Under the pieces are notes generated by a model that saw nothing but the letters and a program-made list of their open reading frames with translations, ran no database searches and had not been told where the DNA came from. Shown in pieces: positions 44,401 to 56,559 of a stretch of 64,000 bases of DNA. Origin of the DNA: Acorus gramineus (taxonomy: Eukaryota; Streptophyta; Magnoliopsida; Acorales; Acoraceae); assembly GCA_030737835.1 (NCBI GenBank), contig CM060850.1, forward strand, positions 23,167,774-23,231,773, given 5' to 3'. The number at the start of each line of letters is the position of its first letter. The stretch's first letter is position 1. Made by a program: the position numbers and the translations under genes.

Positions 44401-45921
44401 AAACTCTGAAACACACACACACACACGCACACGCACGCGCACACACGAAATTGATTGGCTTCCACCAAAAGTTGAAGTGCACTCTGCAAAACCTTCTCCT
44501 ACAAAGCCATTTGGTTCTGATTAAGTTGCATTAGTAAATCATATTACTGCCAAAGTTGATGTGATTCAATAATGAACAACTGCACTGCATTAAAGCCAAA
44601 AAGTTTTCATTCTGTAGAATTTATTTATCAACTAGGGCAGTCTCCCATGTAGCAGGGTGCTGAGAGGGGAGAGACAAGGTATGCACAAAGTGGTTGCTCT
44701 CAGTACTAAATCCAGGATTTGGTCTTCTTAGTTCGAGCATTTTAACATTGCTCCATTATTCCAAATGATTTGACTTCATCCGTTTGTTAAATGTCATATG
44801 TTGTTATGCTTGTTTCACATACATGGATGTGGGCATGAGTCATCTTTCCAAAGACAATGATCAATGCAAGTACTTGATGGAGAATAACACTATTCTACAT
44901 AATATTCAGATAATTTTGAATCTGGAATATAGTTTAATGTTTTTATTTGTGCTCATCTACCTCATCCTTATGAACATCTTCACCCCCAAAGTCATCTAGC
45001 TGGCCTAGAATTTAGGTCTGTGAAATATTTTTTTTCATATATATGTTGAAGATGAACAATTTTTTAGCTCAAACTACTACATTTTTTCCGCGGACAGGTT
45101 GGCTTTCCAATGCATTAATCATTTGCAAATCTCTACTTTTCATGTAGTTTCTTTCACTACCCTAGTTCTTCCCAGCTGTGTAGCTTGTCACCATATGCAA
45201 ATCTCAATTGTTTTTTGTAGTTACTCTCAGTACACTTGGCCTAGTTTGAAAAATGGATAAATGGTGGGTTGAGGAGATATGTTTGGAGAGATCAACTTAT
45301 TCTGTTTGTTAAAGAAAAATAACATTTTTCCCCTGATGAAAAATTGTTAGAATCTCTATCTTCTAAAATTAGCATAAATTTATCCTCAAACTCTTACTCT
45401 CTTGCCAAACTAGCCCATGCATTTCCTACACTTGATTACAACAGTAGTTGTTTTCTGTACCAATATGTAGGCATAAAATAAGAAGATGGAAGTGGAACCC
45501 CGTGTTTGCTCTGAATACGAGCGGGGGAGCTCCCGATGAAGGTGGAGGCCAAGAGAACCTAGAAACAGAAGGTCCGGGCACTGGCCAGACGAGATTGGGC
45601 GCCATAGTTGGGGCCGCGAGCAGGCAACTACTGGAAAAGCTGAACACGGCCAGGAAGAATTTTCCAATGAAGATCTTTCTCCTGCTGTTGGGTTTCTACA
45701 CCGCCAACGCATTGGCTACCATTTTAGGACAGACGGGCGATTGGGACGTCTTGGTTGCAGGTGTTGTTGTTGCTGCGATCGAAGGCATTGGCATGCTTGT
45801 TTACAGGAAACCCTCATCTATGTCCGTCGGGAGGTTGCGCTCCTTGTTGTTCATGGTCAACTACTGGAAAGCTGGGGTTTGTCTGGGACTCTTTGTAGAT
45901 GCTTTTAAACTGGGGAGTTGA
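41402..45921 (+). CDS. Ycf20-like chloroplast protein (DUF565 family; NPQ7 relative)
   Basis: Two exons, 41402-41580 and 45471-45921, separated by a 3890-bp GT-AG intron; the split AG|G codon joins in phase to give 209 aa (HEKR-HKIRRWKWNPVFAL). Exon 1 looks like a plastid transit peptide, without acidic clusters after its first 25 residues. Exon 2 carries the Ycf20 core: LLEKLNTARKNFPMKIFLLL, GFYTANALATILGQTGDWDVL, then a second helix (VAGVVVAAIEGIGMLVY) and a third C-terminal hydrophobic stretch. The family is named for a chloroplast-genome ORF of algae; Arabidopsis NPQ7 affects non-photochemical quenching and the proteins are thought to sit in plastid membranes. Length fits the family. Exon 2 identity is strong; exon 1 is supported by phase and context only. 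Confidence 0.85.
41831..42374. mobile_element. DNA-transposon relic in the Ycf20-like intron
   Basis: Left edge CAGTTATGGAGCCACATTAAGG...CTGCCCCC and right edge CCCCCCACTAGAATAAAATCC...TGCTCAGCCCCTG are the usual paired ends of a common plant non-autonomous element. The interior is AT-rich and non-coding. Related ends occur at 6053-6840. Confidence 0.5.
44070..44167 (+). mobile_element. Short SINE-like insertion with poly-A tail in the Ycf20-like intron
   Basis: TTGGTCAAGGCGGC resembles a tRNA A box and AGATCAAACCCTGGGG a degenerate B box, followed within 30 bp by a run of about 22 A. Same strand as the gene. The B box lacks one canonical T, so confidence is moderate. Confidence 0.5.
44410..44447. 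repeat. (CA)n microsatellite with CG interruptions
   Basis: Alternating CA with interspersed CG dinucleotides inside the Ycf20-like intron. Confidence 0.95.
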
Positions 45922-46641
45922 ATGAGGTGTATCAGATATATTATTGTTGGTTATATTACATCCATTTCTTCATATGCATGATTCGGTAGGGTTTGTTGCA
46001 TCAGACCAATACCTAGTGTTTTAGATAATGAAATTGGATTGTGGTAGGAAATAAGGGATACATGCTTCATTTTTCAGAATAGAGGATGATCATGATTAAT
46101 TGAGAGAGATCAGTAGGACAGTTCTGGATGGTGAAACTTGTAATACATAGTTTTTGAAGCCTTACAATATAATATTCAATAGATGTATGTATCTATAACT
46201 ATTTTGAAGAATAGTTGGAATTATCAGGGTTCATCTATGTCAATGCCAATGAATTAAAATTAAATTATCTTCATAACATCAAAAAACAATCTCACCTGAT
46301 ATTTACACATCTAAAAGAATATCACATCTGTTAAGTTAGTACACTTGACAACTTGTCAACAAAGATTATTGTTACTTCATATAACAGAGAAAAAGAGAGT
46401 ATATTTTTATATTATATTGGACAAAATATCCAGAATAGGATTTTTCATGTTCTAGTATAAAAAATGTGTAGATAACATATAAATATTAATAATAATAATT
46501 AAAAAAAACACCTTGCAGGATCCCTGGGTTGCACAAACAAACATCTATTGGAAAAAGAAAAAAAAAACATGTTAGATTTTGTTGTGTTACATGACAGAAA
46601 GGATTTACAATGCCCAATAACCAAAACCATGTGTTTAACTC
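45922..46641. other. Convergent intergenic region (3' ends of the two flanking genes)
   Basis: About 720 bp separate the stop codons of the Ycf20-like gene (+) and the CDC14-like gene (-). It should hold both 3' UTRs and terminators; AATAAA-like stretches are frequent because the DNA is AT-rich, so none can be singled out. Confidence 0.6.
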
Positions 46642-49600
46642 TCAATCAATAAAATCCAAGGACTCCATCACCCTGCGAGCTTGAATATGTAGGGCTGTCT
46701 GTCTCTGCTCAGGGTCTAGGGTTGACCCAAACTGACTCGCAGCCCATATAAGGGAAGCAGATTTCTCACCAAGAAGTCTGTTTATGTCTTCATATATGGT
46801 AGCCATGGGAGGCTTTTCCCTTCCATTTACATGTCCAATCAGCAATAGAAGAAACTCTGCACATTTCAACCTGAAAGAAGACATATATATAATCGTTCTT
46901 CTCAGTACCGGTCCGGTCACATGATAACTCGGAAATTATACTTATAAATGATTAATTATTCTATATTTCTTTACTTCGTGATATACAAAAGAATAGAACA
47001 TGCAGACCTTATATTCTCGTCACTGTGTTCATCTTTTAAAATCTCTGTGATTTTCTCGATGCTGTGACATGCTTCGAAATCCTGTAAACAAGTAAAGACA
47101 ATCCAAACTGAAATCATTAAAATGATATATAAAGACGTGGAACAGGATTTGAGCTGTGGATTCTGGCAAGGTAATCAACACACAGGATCAAAGGTTCAGA
47201 TGGTAATACACATAAATGTAAATTGATCATGAATAGCAAATTGTGCAAAATTTGTTCTCAAGAAAATCATAATAGAACACTATATACTCCCAAAAGAATA
47301 GTTTTCAAAACTTCTTAAAGAATATTTGCTAGTTGCATTTAACTAAATGAGTATCACAGGCTGCACAGTTTCTCAATTGTAACTTGCTCACATCAATTTG
47401 GATTGACTAGTCCAATCTGGAGATATCAATCTCAGTAGAAAACCAGTAAATACCTACCAGTCTCTAGAGTTGCACTCCGCCTGTGGTTTTCTTAGACACA
47501 AGATTTATACTATGGGCATCAAACAAACAATCTTCCATCCACGAAGGCAAAGACAAATCAATCAAAATCATTGAATAAAACCCCTATGAGACTATTGGAA
47601 TGATATATAATAGGAATTAATTTCTCACAATTAATTTCTTATATAGAAGATAATACTCAAATCAAATATTTCTACAATTAAACCGTCCACTCTTATGTTT
47701 ATGTTAAATAAGAGGCCTAACAGATACAATCTAACCACTTAGAAATGTTTATGAAGCAACCCTAGGTTAATACTTATGTTACCAGATTAATGAAGTTCAA
47801 GCCACCCATGAACTCTCATGTAATATGAAAAAAGGAAAAGCTATATGTGTCTTGAACTAATAACTGAGTGTTTAACTGTTATCTAAAACTTCTACATGAT
47901 TACTCAGATTTAAGTAGCCCTCAAATGCGCACATTTGGCTAAAACTCAAATGATCAAGCCGTGTTGAGTTCTCACCGTGATCATGTCAGAATGAACATTT
48001 AAACACTGCTCAAATGAACATGCATTACGTGCAGGGCATTTCCACTTGAATACAACAAGTACAAAGATATTTATAATCCCATTGAAAAACACCATGATCA
48101 AGAAAAAAGAACTCATTGCAATATGGCAGATCGATAGAGCCAGTCATGAAGTGTGCGTAAAAGCTGGTGATTCATCAGGAGATATCTTACTGTCTGATTA
48201 GCAGAGCAATCCAACAGCAAAGATATGAGAGCGTCTAAGCAAGCCCCTTGCTCAAGTATTCCTCGAGTTGACAGAATATTCATCAGCACCTGCATATATA
48301 AAAAAAGAATATTTTAGAGTTTATGAAATTGAGACTCAAGCACAACTCATTAAACCAGACCAAGGCAACTGAAGAAAAGGAATCCCATGCTTTCTAAACA
48401 TGAATCAACCACATAGGTTATTTGCTTGGCCCATCACCCAGTGCCCCATCTCAGGCACCTTCCTAGATGCAGGTGTTGGCTACAGCCTGTATATCTTGAA
48501 ATGAAAAAGAAAACCTAAATCCTTCCCATTTTAGCACCGCTTACCGTCTTTTAAACATCGCACCAAACAAATTGGCTAACTTGAAAATTGACTTTGGAAG
48601 CTAGTGACATCAATCGATATGGAAGCATGGAACAAAAGGCTAACTCAATTCTGGGATGGCACCACAAGGAAAAGACTGACAAGTTCATTTATAACTCAAG
48701 TTTAATATAATGATGAAAAGTTTTCTGAAGTGAACTAAAATCTTTCTCCTCCAACAGAAGAAAAGTTTAAGGTTGGCTTGGCACCTGGATCCCATTGCTC
48801 TTTCACAAACCTTGAAAAAATGTTGGGGTGGGTTCAGATGCGGCAAAAGAGAGGGTATCAAAGAAACCTTGCCAAATTTCAATGGTTGGACCTCACATGG
48901 TGTGCTGAAGTATATGGATGCAATGAATGTTTTCCAACAAAAGAGGTTTTACGTGGAAAATACTTGGGCCACAATCTCTTCCCTCCTTAAGAGTTACAAT
49001 GATTTTATGTGTGTATATACTATTATCATGGACAGTCTTTGGTTTAGGAGGTGACGAATCAGAGACTATTTCTTACAATCTTCCGGAAGGTTGCTAACAT
49101 TTATCCAAAAAAATCAGAATTTCTGTACTACCCCCAACAATTAAGACATGATTCTCAAAAATAACTTTCAGGAGGCAGTCAATTAGGTTAACATGCATCA
49201 ATTTCCAAGCCCAATAAAGTAAATGTATCCACAAGAGATGCAAAAGAAAAACTAAATAAGTCTCAACATATACATAACAAAGGACTCTATTTCGAAAGGC
49301 ACTCACAACACAATTACGACACAGAGGAATTCAAAATCGTTCCAGTATTTACACTGATCGCGTTGTACCGATGAGCCAAAACCTTGCTCTCCCCGCCGAG
49401 GAGGCAACACCCCTCCAAAACCCGAAGAGCGAGACAGACCTCACCGTCCGTCGCCGGGCTACTTATCTTCATCGGCTCCACCCCGAACACCCGATCAAGA
49501 TCCACCACCGGATCCTCCACCTTCGACGGCCTCAACGTGTTCTGGAACAGAACGGGAACCACTGGTTTTTTTACCAAGGCTTTCCACGGTCAGTCTCAAA

Positions 49601-49952
49601 ACGGGCGAATCGAATTCAAGAAACCCTAGATCCGGAGAGATGGGAGAGGAGACGGACCTTGGAGGTCGGCGATCGACTGTGAGTGACGGAAGAGGCGGAT
49701 CGAGTCGTCGGAGGCGGAGGCGGAAGACTGAAGGAAGCGGAGGAGGTTCTTGAGGCCTCGGTGTCTGAGGAAGGAGAACTCCGCCTTGGCGTCGCGGAGG
49801 CCCGACCGGAGGGCGAGTGTCACCTCTCTGTAGGACCTTCGCCTCTCCAGCGACGCCACCAGATCCTCCACCACCGCCGGCTTCTGAGACGGCGGAGGCG
49901 GGGACGATCCTTCCCTTCCAACACCTCCTGCGCCGGTGGCCGGCGGCTGCAT
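46642..49952 (-). CDS. Helical-repeat protein resembling the CDC14/SIN-component family, five exons
   Basis: Exons (transcript order) 49658-49952, 49353-49561, 48191-48289, 47008-47081 and 46642-46870 all have GT-AG borders and sum to 906 nt, giving 301 aa in one frame. Start MQPPATGAGG; the first ~25 residues are Gly/Pro-rich and disordered, then helices: REVTLALRSGLRDAKAEFSF, IADLQVVPVLFQNTLRP, CLALRVLEGCCLLGG, VLMNILSTRGILEQGACLDA, FEACHSIEKITEILKDEHSD, RLKCAEFLLLLIGHVNGREK, ending GSTLDPEQRQTALHIQARRV. The pattern is armadillo-like and, from memory, agrees with plant proteins annotated as 'cell division control protein 14, SIN component', a family named after a fission-yeast septation factor (unrelated to the CDC14 phosphatase). 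Role in plants is not established. Gene structure is firm; the family name is moderate. Confidence 0.75.
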
Positions 49953-51297
49953 GTCTCTCCCTCCCTCTCACCTTCTTCAGACGCCTTCCCCTGTATGTGG
50001 ATTTCGCGGTGGCGGACAACGTTTTTTAGGTGGGGGTAGTCAGTCCCGGACTTTCATCGACAAAAATCCTACGTCCATGGATTTCTAAATCCTAAGTTAT
50101 TCGGACCTCAATACGTGGATAACAAATCAATTGTTGTTAGTTGAAACATTAGTTGGATTGAAACATAAATTCATGGACAAAAATTTAAGCGTTATTTAAT
50201 TAAAACTTTTCAACGTAAATATATTGTCATATGTTATTCAATTTCAGCATGATTTTTAAAGATTTTTATAAATAATAGACTTTTGTGGACTCTAGAAAGA
50301 GAAATAGAAATGAAAAATGATTTTTCACAAAACTCTCTTCTTTTTATACTTTTTTTTTTTTTTACTTTTATGTTTTTTTTATTTTTATTTCTCTATAGAT
50401 GTTTGGTTATCTCATGATTTCATATTTATTTCAATTTTTTATAATTTGTCATTTTGATGAACACGTGTATATGCATGAAATATTGATATTATTTTATATA
50501 ATTGATAAATATATGAGAATAGTGAATTTGTTTGAATTGCAATCTATCATGTTTGTATTGTTTATTATATGTATAATGATGCCTAGATCCACCATCATTT
50601 TGGAAGACATATATTTATTTTATTATATAGTTAATTATATGTGCAATAATTTCATAATCTTTTATTTGATTTCCTTTTGGATGCTTATGTTTTTCCACGA
50701 TATTAATTAAGGCCTAGAAGGAATTTTTAAAACATTGGTTGAGCATACGTGGGATAACCATGACACCAATATTCATGGTAAACTAATGTCATAATTATCT
50801 AATTAAAAATAATATTTTTAATGATAACATTATAAGAGTATGCATTTGTGATATGTGAAGATAGTTATTAAAAAATTGCAATTCACGTTGGGTATGAATA
50901 ATTTGGGTTGAATTTTATAAATTTTGTTTTTTGTTATTTATTTGAAATACATATTTTTATATAATGATTCTTACCTTAGATATATTGGATAAACTTGTGT
51001 TTGAATTTGTTAATTTAAAAATACTAAAAATTAAGTCTATGAAAATCTATGAGAGTCAATAATTGTTCATTTGTGCAAAAGTTTATGAAAATCTATGAGA
51101 GTTTATCTAAAAGTCTACAAAAGTCTATGAAAGTTTATCTGTAAAAATCTGTAAACCCACCCCTTCTTTCATAGACAAAAGTCTATGAAAGTTTATATGT
51201 AAACCGGTTTATTTATTTTTTCTTTCAAAACGAGGCCTCTGATCATAGTCATTGGATGGACGGAACAAAGATCAAGCGGCTAACAATCAAAGTCGCA

Positions 51298-51350
51298 CGA
51301 TGGGGTGCACGACCGCAGGCCGCACCCCATCGATCCCCTCTATATATATG
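51298..51350 (+). promoter_or_regulatory. 11-bp hairpin next to a TATA-like sequence
   Basis: CGATGGGGTGC (51298-51308) and GCACCCCATCG (51322-51332) form a perfect 11-bp stem with a 13-base loop. TCTATATATATG follows within ten bases, then a CT-rich stretch and an ATG at 51381. It has promoter-plus-leader appearance, but the downstream ORF (83 aa) has no family and soon enters repeat DNA. It may be the stump of a gene cut by an insertion. Confidence 0.35.
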
Positions 51351-51589
51351 TGTGTGTGTGTTTAATGTTCTTGTGAAACAATGAAAACCCACCCCTTCTC
51401 TCTCACACACTCTCCCCAGTCTCCTCCACTTACTGTCAGTCAGGAATTGCTCCAGCAATGTGAAATCCCAAAACAAATTCAAAGATTCAACTTCAACCAA
51501 ACATTCCCCAAATTGGTACCACCTTTTCAATCCACCAAAACACAATGGATAATATTACGTCCAGCCCATTTTCAGTCTCATTTCCAGTT

Positions 51590-52610
51590 TACATGTATTT
51601 CAAATTTTTTAAAAATAATATACTTCATTTAATAAGGTACATGCTTTTATAAAAATGAACATGACCAAAAAAATCTTCTAAAAGTTAGAAATACCAAAAT
51701 CAATTACTTTTTAAAATTATACCCAAAAAGTCTTATTTCACAATTTTAAAAACATAAAAGATCAATTTACCCTTATGCAATTAGATTCTTAATGTATTCC
51801 GTACCTCCTTAACTTTGTTAAAATATTTCACCCTCTTAATTTTGTTAATGTATTTCACACATTTTCATATATATAAACTTTTTTTTATTCTAAATTTTTT
51901 GTGGTTAGATGAATTTTGTGAAATATGTATCAATATAATTTAAGTTTTTTTTATGATGAACTCCAATAAATGTTGGTGCTTCTTTAAAAAAATAGATTTG
52001 TATTAAGGATGTAAAAAAATATGTGAATAGCAAAAAAAAATGTAAATAAGGATTTAGAATATTAAAATATTATCTATTGCATTGAGGCACAATACAGATT
52101 TAGATTACATATTATGATTATACACAATGAAAAATGATAAATAACATCATGGAAGATGTATATAAGAAACACACAATATGATATATAACAATAAAACCTC
52201 TAAGAGAATTGATTTTGGTCATGTATAGAGAGATCGTTGTTTTGTATGAAAAATAGGTTTTTGGTGTGGAATAACCTAAGAGGGTTAGAGGGATGTTAAA
52301 GATTTAATTACATAAAGGTAGATTAGTCTTTTGTATTTCTAAAATTGTGAAATGAGACTTTTTTAGGTATAATTTTAAAAAGTGACTAATATGGATATTT
52401 CTAACTTTTAGGAGATCTTTTTGGTCATTTTCCCTTTATAAAAAATGAATCATACACTCTAATGAAATGCATTGATGCATTTATAGAAAATGTAAATTTT
52501 TTTTTTCGAAGCACATGCATTGTTAACGTTAACATATGCGTCGTTAATTTTCTATTGACACGTATAAGACTGGAAATGGATCTGAGTGTAACAACGCTCA
52601 AAACAATTCA
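51590..52610. repeat. Dispersed AT-rich repeat with inverted ends
   Basis: The left side (CTTCATTTAATAAGGTACATGC) and right side (GCATTGATGCATTTATAGAAAA) repeat phrases also present at 6120-6690 and 39190-39480. TCTAACTTTTAGGAGATCTT near the right end mirrors AAAAATCTTCTAAAAGTTAG near the left, indicating a long, decayed inverted repeat. Confidence 0.55.
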
Positions 52611-53764
52611 TTCACCAACATAATAAATCTAATTTTGGCTTCAAATCTAACCACACACATAAATATCCAAAATAAAAAGAGACCCAGATCAATTCCTACC
52701 TCAATCAAACATTCCGTTTAAAAAAATCACCTTCCTTTCAAATCAACAAAACGCAATTTGATTCACCAACCCAAAAAAAATTGACTCCAAATCTAAACAC
52801 AAAAATGACATCAAAAAAGTTTTTTTCGACATGCAAGTCAAAGTTTTTCTGCATCAAAATACTTACAATATACTATTATTTTACAAAAATAGTATCTGAC
52901 TTCTAGGCAGAATTGAAATATTTTAATAATATACAGTTTGCTTTTATCAATGAACATCACAGAAAAACAATATTGTTTCATGGTATCACATTTTTGCAGC
53001 CTCATTGCAGCACACAATCTGTGGCAGTAAAAAATGTCTTAAAAGCGACAAAGTAATATGCCTTAAAACAATCATTGTATTTTCAATTTATTTGTATTCA
53101 GCGTGTGTTCCAAATTCTTTCACCCAAAATTATCCAACAATGAATGTATAAGTATTTTGTTTAACCTAGTCTATATTATAAAAAATTTATGTCTTTCAAA
53201 TCACCTGCATCCTAATAACATAAAAAAAATCCTTAACTGCCCTCAAAATTCTTCTACCAGAAGAGGCAACTATTACACTAAATCAAAAGAAGTGAAAATT
53301 ATTTAAAAAATAGAAAAAATAACTTTCAACAATCAATTCGACATCTGAGACGATATTCGATTGAACCAAAGTTTACCATAGTCATAGCTACTTGTGTAGT
53401 ACTCGTCGATACAAATACATGGATATATAGAAATAATGATTCTGATTTACGGTTTGAAAGCCATGGCCTCCTGAAATTACGGTGTCATAAAATCATTCGA
53501 TTATGTTTTCTTCTTTTCTTTTGGTCCATCTCGTGCGTTCATAAAACTTGCAGTTATGATACCTGTATCAATTTATATAGTTTATCCATATATGACATAG
53601 TTTATTAGAATTGGATAACAATTGAAGTTTGGATATTTTTTATTTAATTGAAAATTGTCTAATATTTTGTCGTCTAAATGACATTGCAAATAGGTTGAGC
53701 AATATGTTTAAACAGTCCTCACATTACGATATATTAATGTGGGCAAGTTTCCATATTCATGCAG

Positions 53765-54235
53765 GCTGGTAGTGGACCCATAGCTCCAGCTATGAGAATT
53801 TTTTATTTTTTTTTATTATTATTTTTACGGGCTTTGGATGAACTTTTAAAGCGAGGCCCTATATACATTCAATTCACAAAAGAAATTGTTGGAGAGATTT
53901 GAAAATAGGAAGCGACACTTAAAAAGAACAAAAAGGCAGACATGGCTGATTGATTGAGAGATTTTTAGAGATTTGGTGGGATACAATGGGGGATGATTTT
54001 TAGGGATTTTAATGAGGATGAAATGGTTTGAAAAAATGTATTGTGGGAAATGAAATGTAGGGTGGGTTTGGGGACTTAGGGAATATAATATTCTGTTGTG
54101 CGTAGGGTGGGTTTTTAAGTATTCAGATTAACAATTTTTTATAGGTCCAACCCTATTGGGCTCTACAGGCCTAGGGGCCCTCCTTAGGTGGGGCCAGGGT
54201 AACTACCCTGGGCCGACCCTGAGTGGACCCTTCTC
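53765..54235. repeat. MITE-like segment ending GGGGCCCTCC / GGGCCGACCC
   Basis: A GC-rich end (GGCCTAGGGGCCCTCC, CCTGGGCCGACCCTGAGTGGACCC) closes an AT-rich, non-coding stretch whose left side carries GTGGACCCATAG. These are familiar ends of plant MITEs; borders are approximate. Confidence 0.4.
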
Positions 54236-54440
54236 GTACCTTGGGGCACTTGGCATCAAACCCTCTTGTAATAAAAGTTTGAAAAGTTTGTTTGGAATGT
54301 ATAATGTGGGTCATCTCTAATCCTCCGATTAGTTGTATTATGGTTCGGAGGGCCTAATGTAAAATTATAAATAGTTGTTGTAAAAAAAAATTACATACAC
54401 AACTTTGAACTTTAAGCGAAGTGCCACTGATTTATCTAAA

Positions 54441-54791
54441 TGTTGTGAGATGTTTTGCATTATAACACAAAAGATCTTTTCGCGAAGACCTAGGATTGAG
54501 CTGATAGGGGTAATTTTATAATTTGATTCATTTGTACCTTATTTATTTACTCCCTTCTTGAAGAACTTTATTTCTCTGAGAGGTAGCCGTTCTAGGGTTT
54601 CTTCTCAACTGTGTTGGGGAGAGAGGTTGAGAGTTTTGTAATCTGATTATTTAATATAATGAATCAATTTCTGCTCTCCTCCGTGGATGTAAGCATATTT
54701 TGCCAAACCACGTAAATATGTGAGTTCTCTTGTGTGATATTGTATTCTCTTGACCATTCTATCGGTGTGGAGATCTAATCTTACATGCGTT
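54441..54791 (+). mobile_element. Copia-type LTR relic
   Basis: Sequence of the type GGGTTTCTTCTCAACTGTGT...AATCAATTTCTGCTCTCC, CGTGGATGTAAGCATATTTTGCC, ACCACGTAAAT is the characteristic R-U5 part of many plant Ty1-copia LTRs. TGTTG near 54441 and TTACA near 54781-54785 may be the LTR edges, and the following TTGCATCAGCAC matches the Met-tRNA primer site at 8 of 12 positions. No internal coding region follows, so it is a solo or truncated LTR. Confidence 0.55.
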
Positions 54792-55069
54792 GTTGCATCA
54801 GCACTAAATAAATCCAATGAGGGCTTGGTTCAATTATTCTCACCTACTGGGGTCTTGTTTGAAACCAATTTTTTTTTTAAGTTTCTCTCAACCAATTTTT
54901 TTTATATCAAAACAATGCTTAATCGGTTTTTTCATAAAAATAAAAAATAAAAAATAAAATTTTTTAAAATATGTTTGAAACTGATCATTATTTGAAAGCT
55001 ATTGTTGAAGCAAAAGCTCCAAATGGAACCTTAGCATCATCCAATAATGATTTTTAGGCCCCAATTGGT

Positions 55070-56550
55070 AGACCCCATCTCAAGCCCCATGAGGTGGCAA
55101 GATTGAATTACCCACTTTACCCTTCCTATCTAAATAAAGAAGTTTTTTCTATAACCGATTTCTTAAATCTCGAGGTAGTTATGATTTAGGATATTCTCTC
55201 TCTCTTTAAAGTAATCAATTCAATTGAATATCAAAAAAATAAGATTTACATTTTTTTATTCAGATTGATATGTGAAAAAAATATCGAATTCAGTTTTGGT
55301 GGGGATTGGAGGAGAAGATTATAATTGCTCTAGTAATTTTTTTTTATTTACGATTTGATTGTGGTGCAAACAATGACGATCCATTCAGGTTAAGCTTTTC
55401 ATATTGTTCTGATTTTACATTCATCTTTGAATCATCAATACATTTTTGAGATCGAATTTAATTTAAATTCAGATACATTGTCACTGTATCTGAATTTTTA
55501 GCTTTGCATAATATTATTCAGTACGATTTTTGAGATCTGAATAAGTACGATTTGTATAATCATTTTTGTTGTTGTGTATGTGTATAAGTATGCATATTGA
55601 GTCGTTCAGTATATTTTTAACCTTGCATGATCATTATTTAACTCATTCAGATTCAAGATACATTGTTATATAATGTAAAGTTATTAATTCAGATTCCAGA
55701 TACATGTGTATCTTAATTATTTATCCACCCCAATTTGTTGTTTGTTATTTTTCTTTTGGTGGATTTGATTAATGTGTATCTGAATAATATTTAATTATTT
55801 TTTGACATCTATATTTAAAGACTTTTATTAATCATCTATGCAATGTCTCATTAGCATATAAACCATAATTGTTTCATTTTTAAACTCATTCAGATTTCAG
55901 ATACACTTGTATCTAATGTAAAGTTGTTATTTCAGATTTCAGATACATGTGTATCTGAATTATTTACCCAGCTCAATTTGTTGTTTGTTATTTTTCTTTT
56001 TAATGGATTTGATTAATGTGTATCTGAATAATATTTAATTGTTTTGCCATGTATATTTAAATATTTTTATTAATCATCTAAGCAATGCTTCATTAACAGG
56101 TAGAATATAATTGTTTCATATGAATATACTCATCTGTATCTGAAATTCTAATATATTCATTTGTAGCTGTATCTGAAAAAAATGGAGGTAGAGGTCGGAG
56201 GAGATGGGGGTCGGAGGAGTGCTCGAAAGATAGTCGATCCACATATCATATAATAGAGGGCGACGAGAGCAATCCAAAGGTAGTGATGCCGATCGCCGGA
56301 GATGAGAACGCCGGCCGGAATGAATTTTTAAAGTAGTGGATGCCTTATGAGGGTAAAAAAAAAAAATTTTCAAAGAAGGAGGGCTAGAGGCAGTTATTCA
56401 ATCCCAATTAACGAGGGATTGTTTATTATAATGAAAAATTCAAATATAAAGGAAGGGTAATATTGTCTCTGCACTTTTTACCTTTAAAGAAAGTCAAACA
56501 TGTAACCAATAAATTAATGACACCTATTGGGGCTTCTCAATGGGGCTCAA
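55070..56550. mobile_element. Putative DNA element with GAGCCCCAT-type inverted ends
   Basis: The left side ACCCCATCTCAAGCCCCATGA is similar to the reverse complement of the right side TTGGGGCTTCTCAATGGGGC. Between them are a 243-bp tandem duplication (55641-56126) and a less AT-rich patch at 56160-56335 without a recognisable protein. Class is unknown; inverted ends are imperfect. Confidence 0.4.
55641..56126. repeat. Tandem duplication, two units of about 243 bp
   Basis: Unit 1 starts ACTCATTCAGATTC at 55641 and unit 2 starts ACTCATTCAGATTT at 55884. They share ordered blocks (ATGTAAAGTT, GATACATGTGTATCT, CAATTTGTTGTTTGTTATTT, TTGATTAATGTGTATCTGAA, ATTAATCATCTA). A partial third start follows near 56130. 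Short GATACA / TGTATC inverted motifs are spread throughout. Confidence 0.85.
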
Positions 56551-56559
56551 ATTTTAGGG

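Larger units (their letters stand above)
50030..53760. other. Intergenic AT-rich region
   Basis: It begins with the upstream region of the CDC14-like gene (promoter within the first few hundred bases, no clear TATA). The rest is AT-rich, with repeated CTATGAAAGTTTAT phrases at 51020-51200, the promoter-like piece at 51298-51420 and the dispersed repeat at 51590-52610. No credible coding region was seen. Confidence 0.55.

Noticed and set aside
48773-49054. 93-aa plus-strand ORF
   Set aside because: It lies within an intron of the minus-strand CDC14-like gene and shows no family resemblance.
49371-50039. Several ORFs on the plus strand opposite the first exons of the CDC14-like gene
   Set aside because: The minus-strand exons join in phase and form a coherent helical protein; the plus-strand ORFs are shadows of GC-rich exon 1 and 2.
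55641-56126. CRISPR-like or regulatory direct repeat array
   Set aside because: Only two long diverged units in eukaryotic DNA; a simple tandem duplication explains them.
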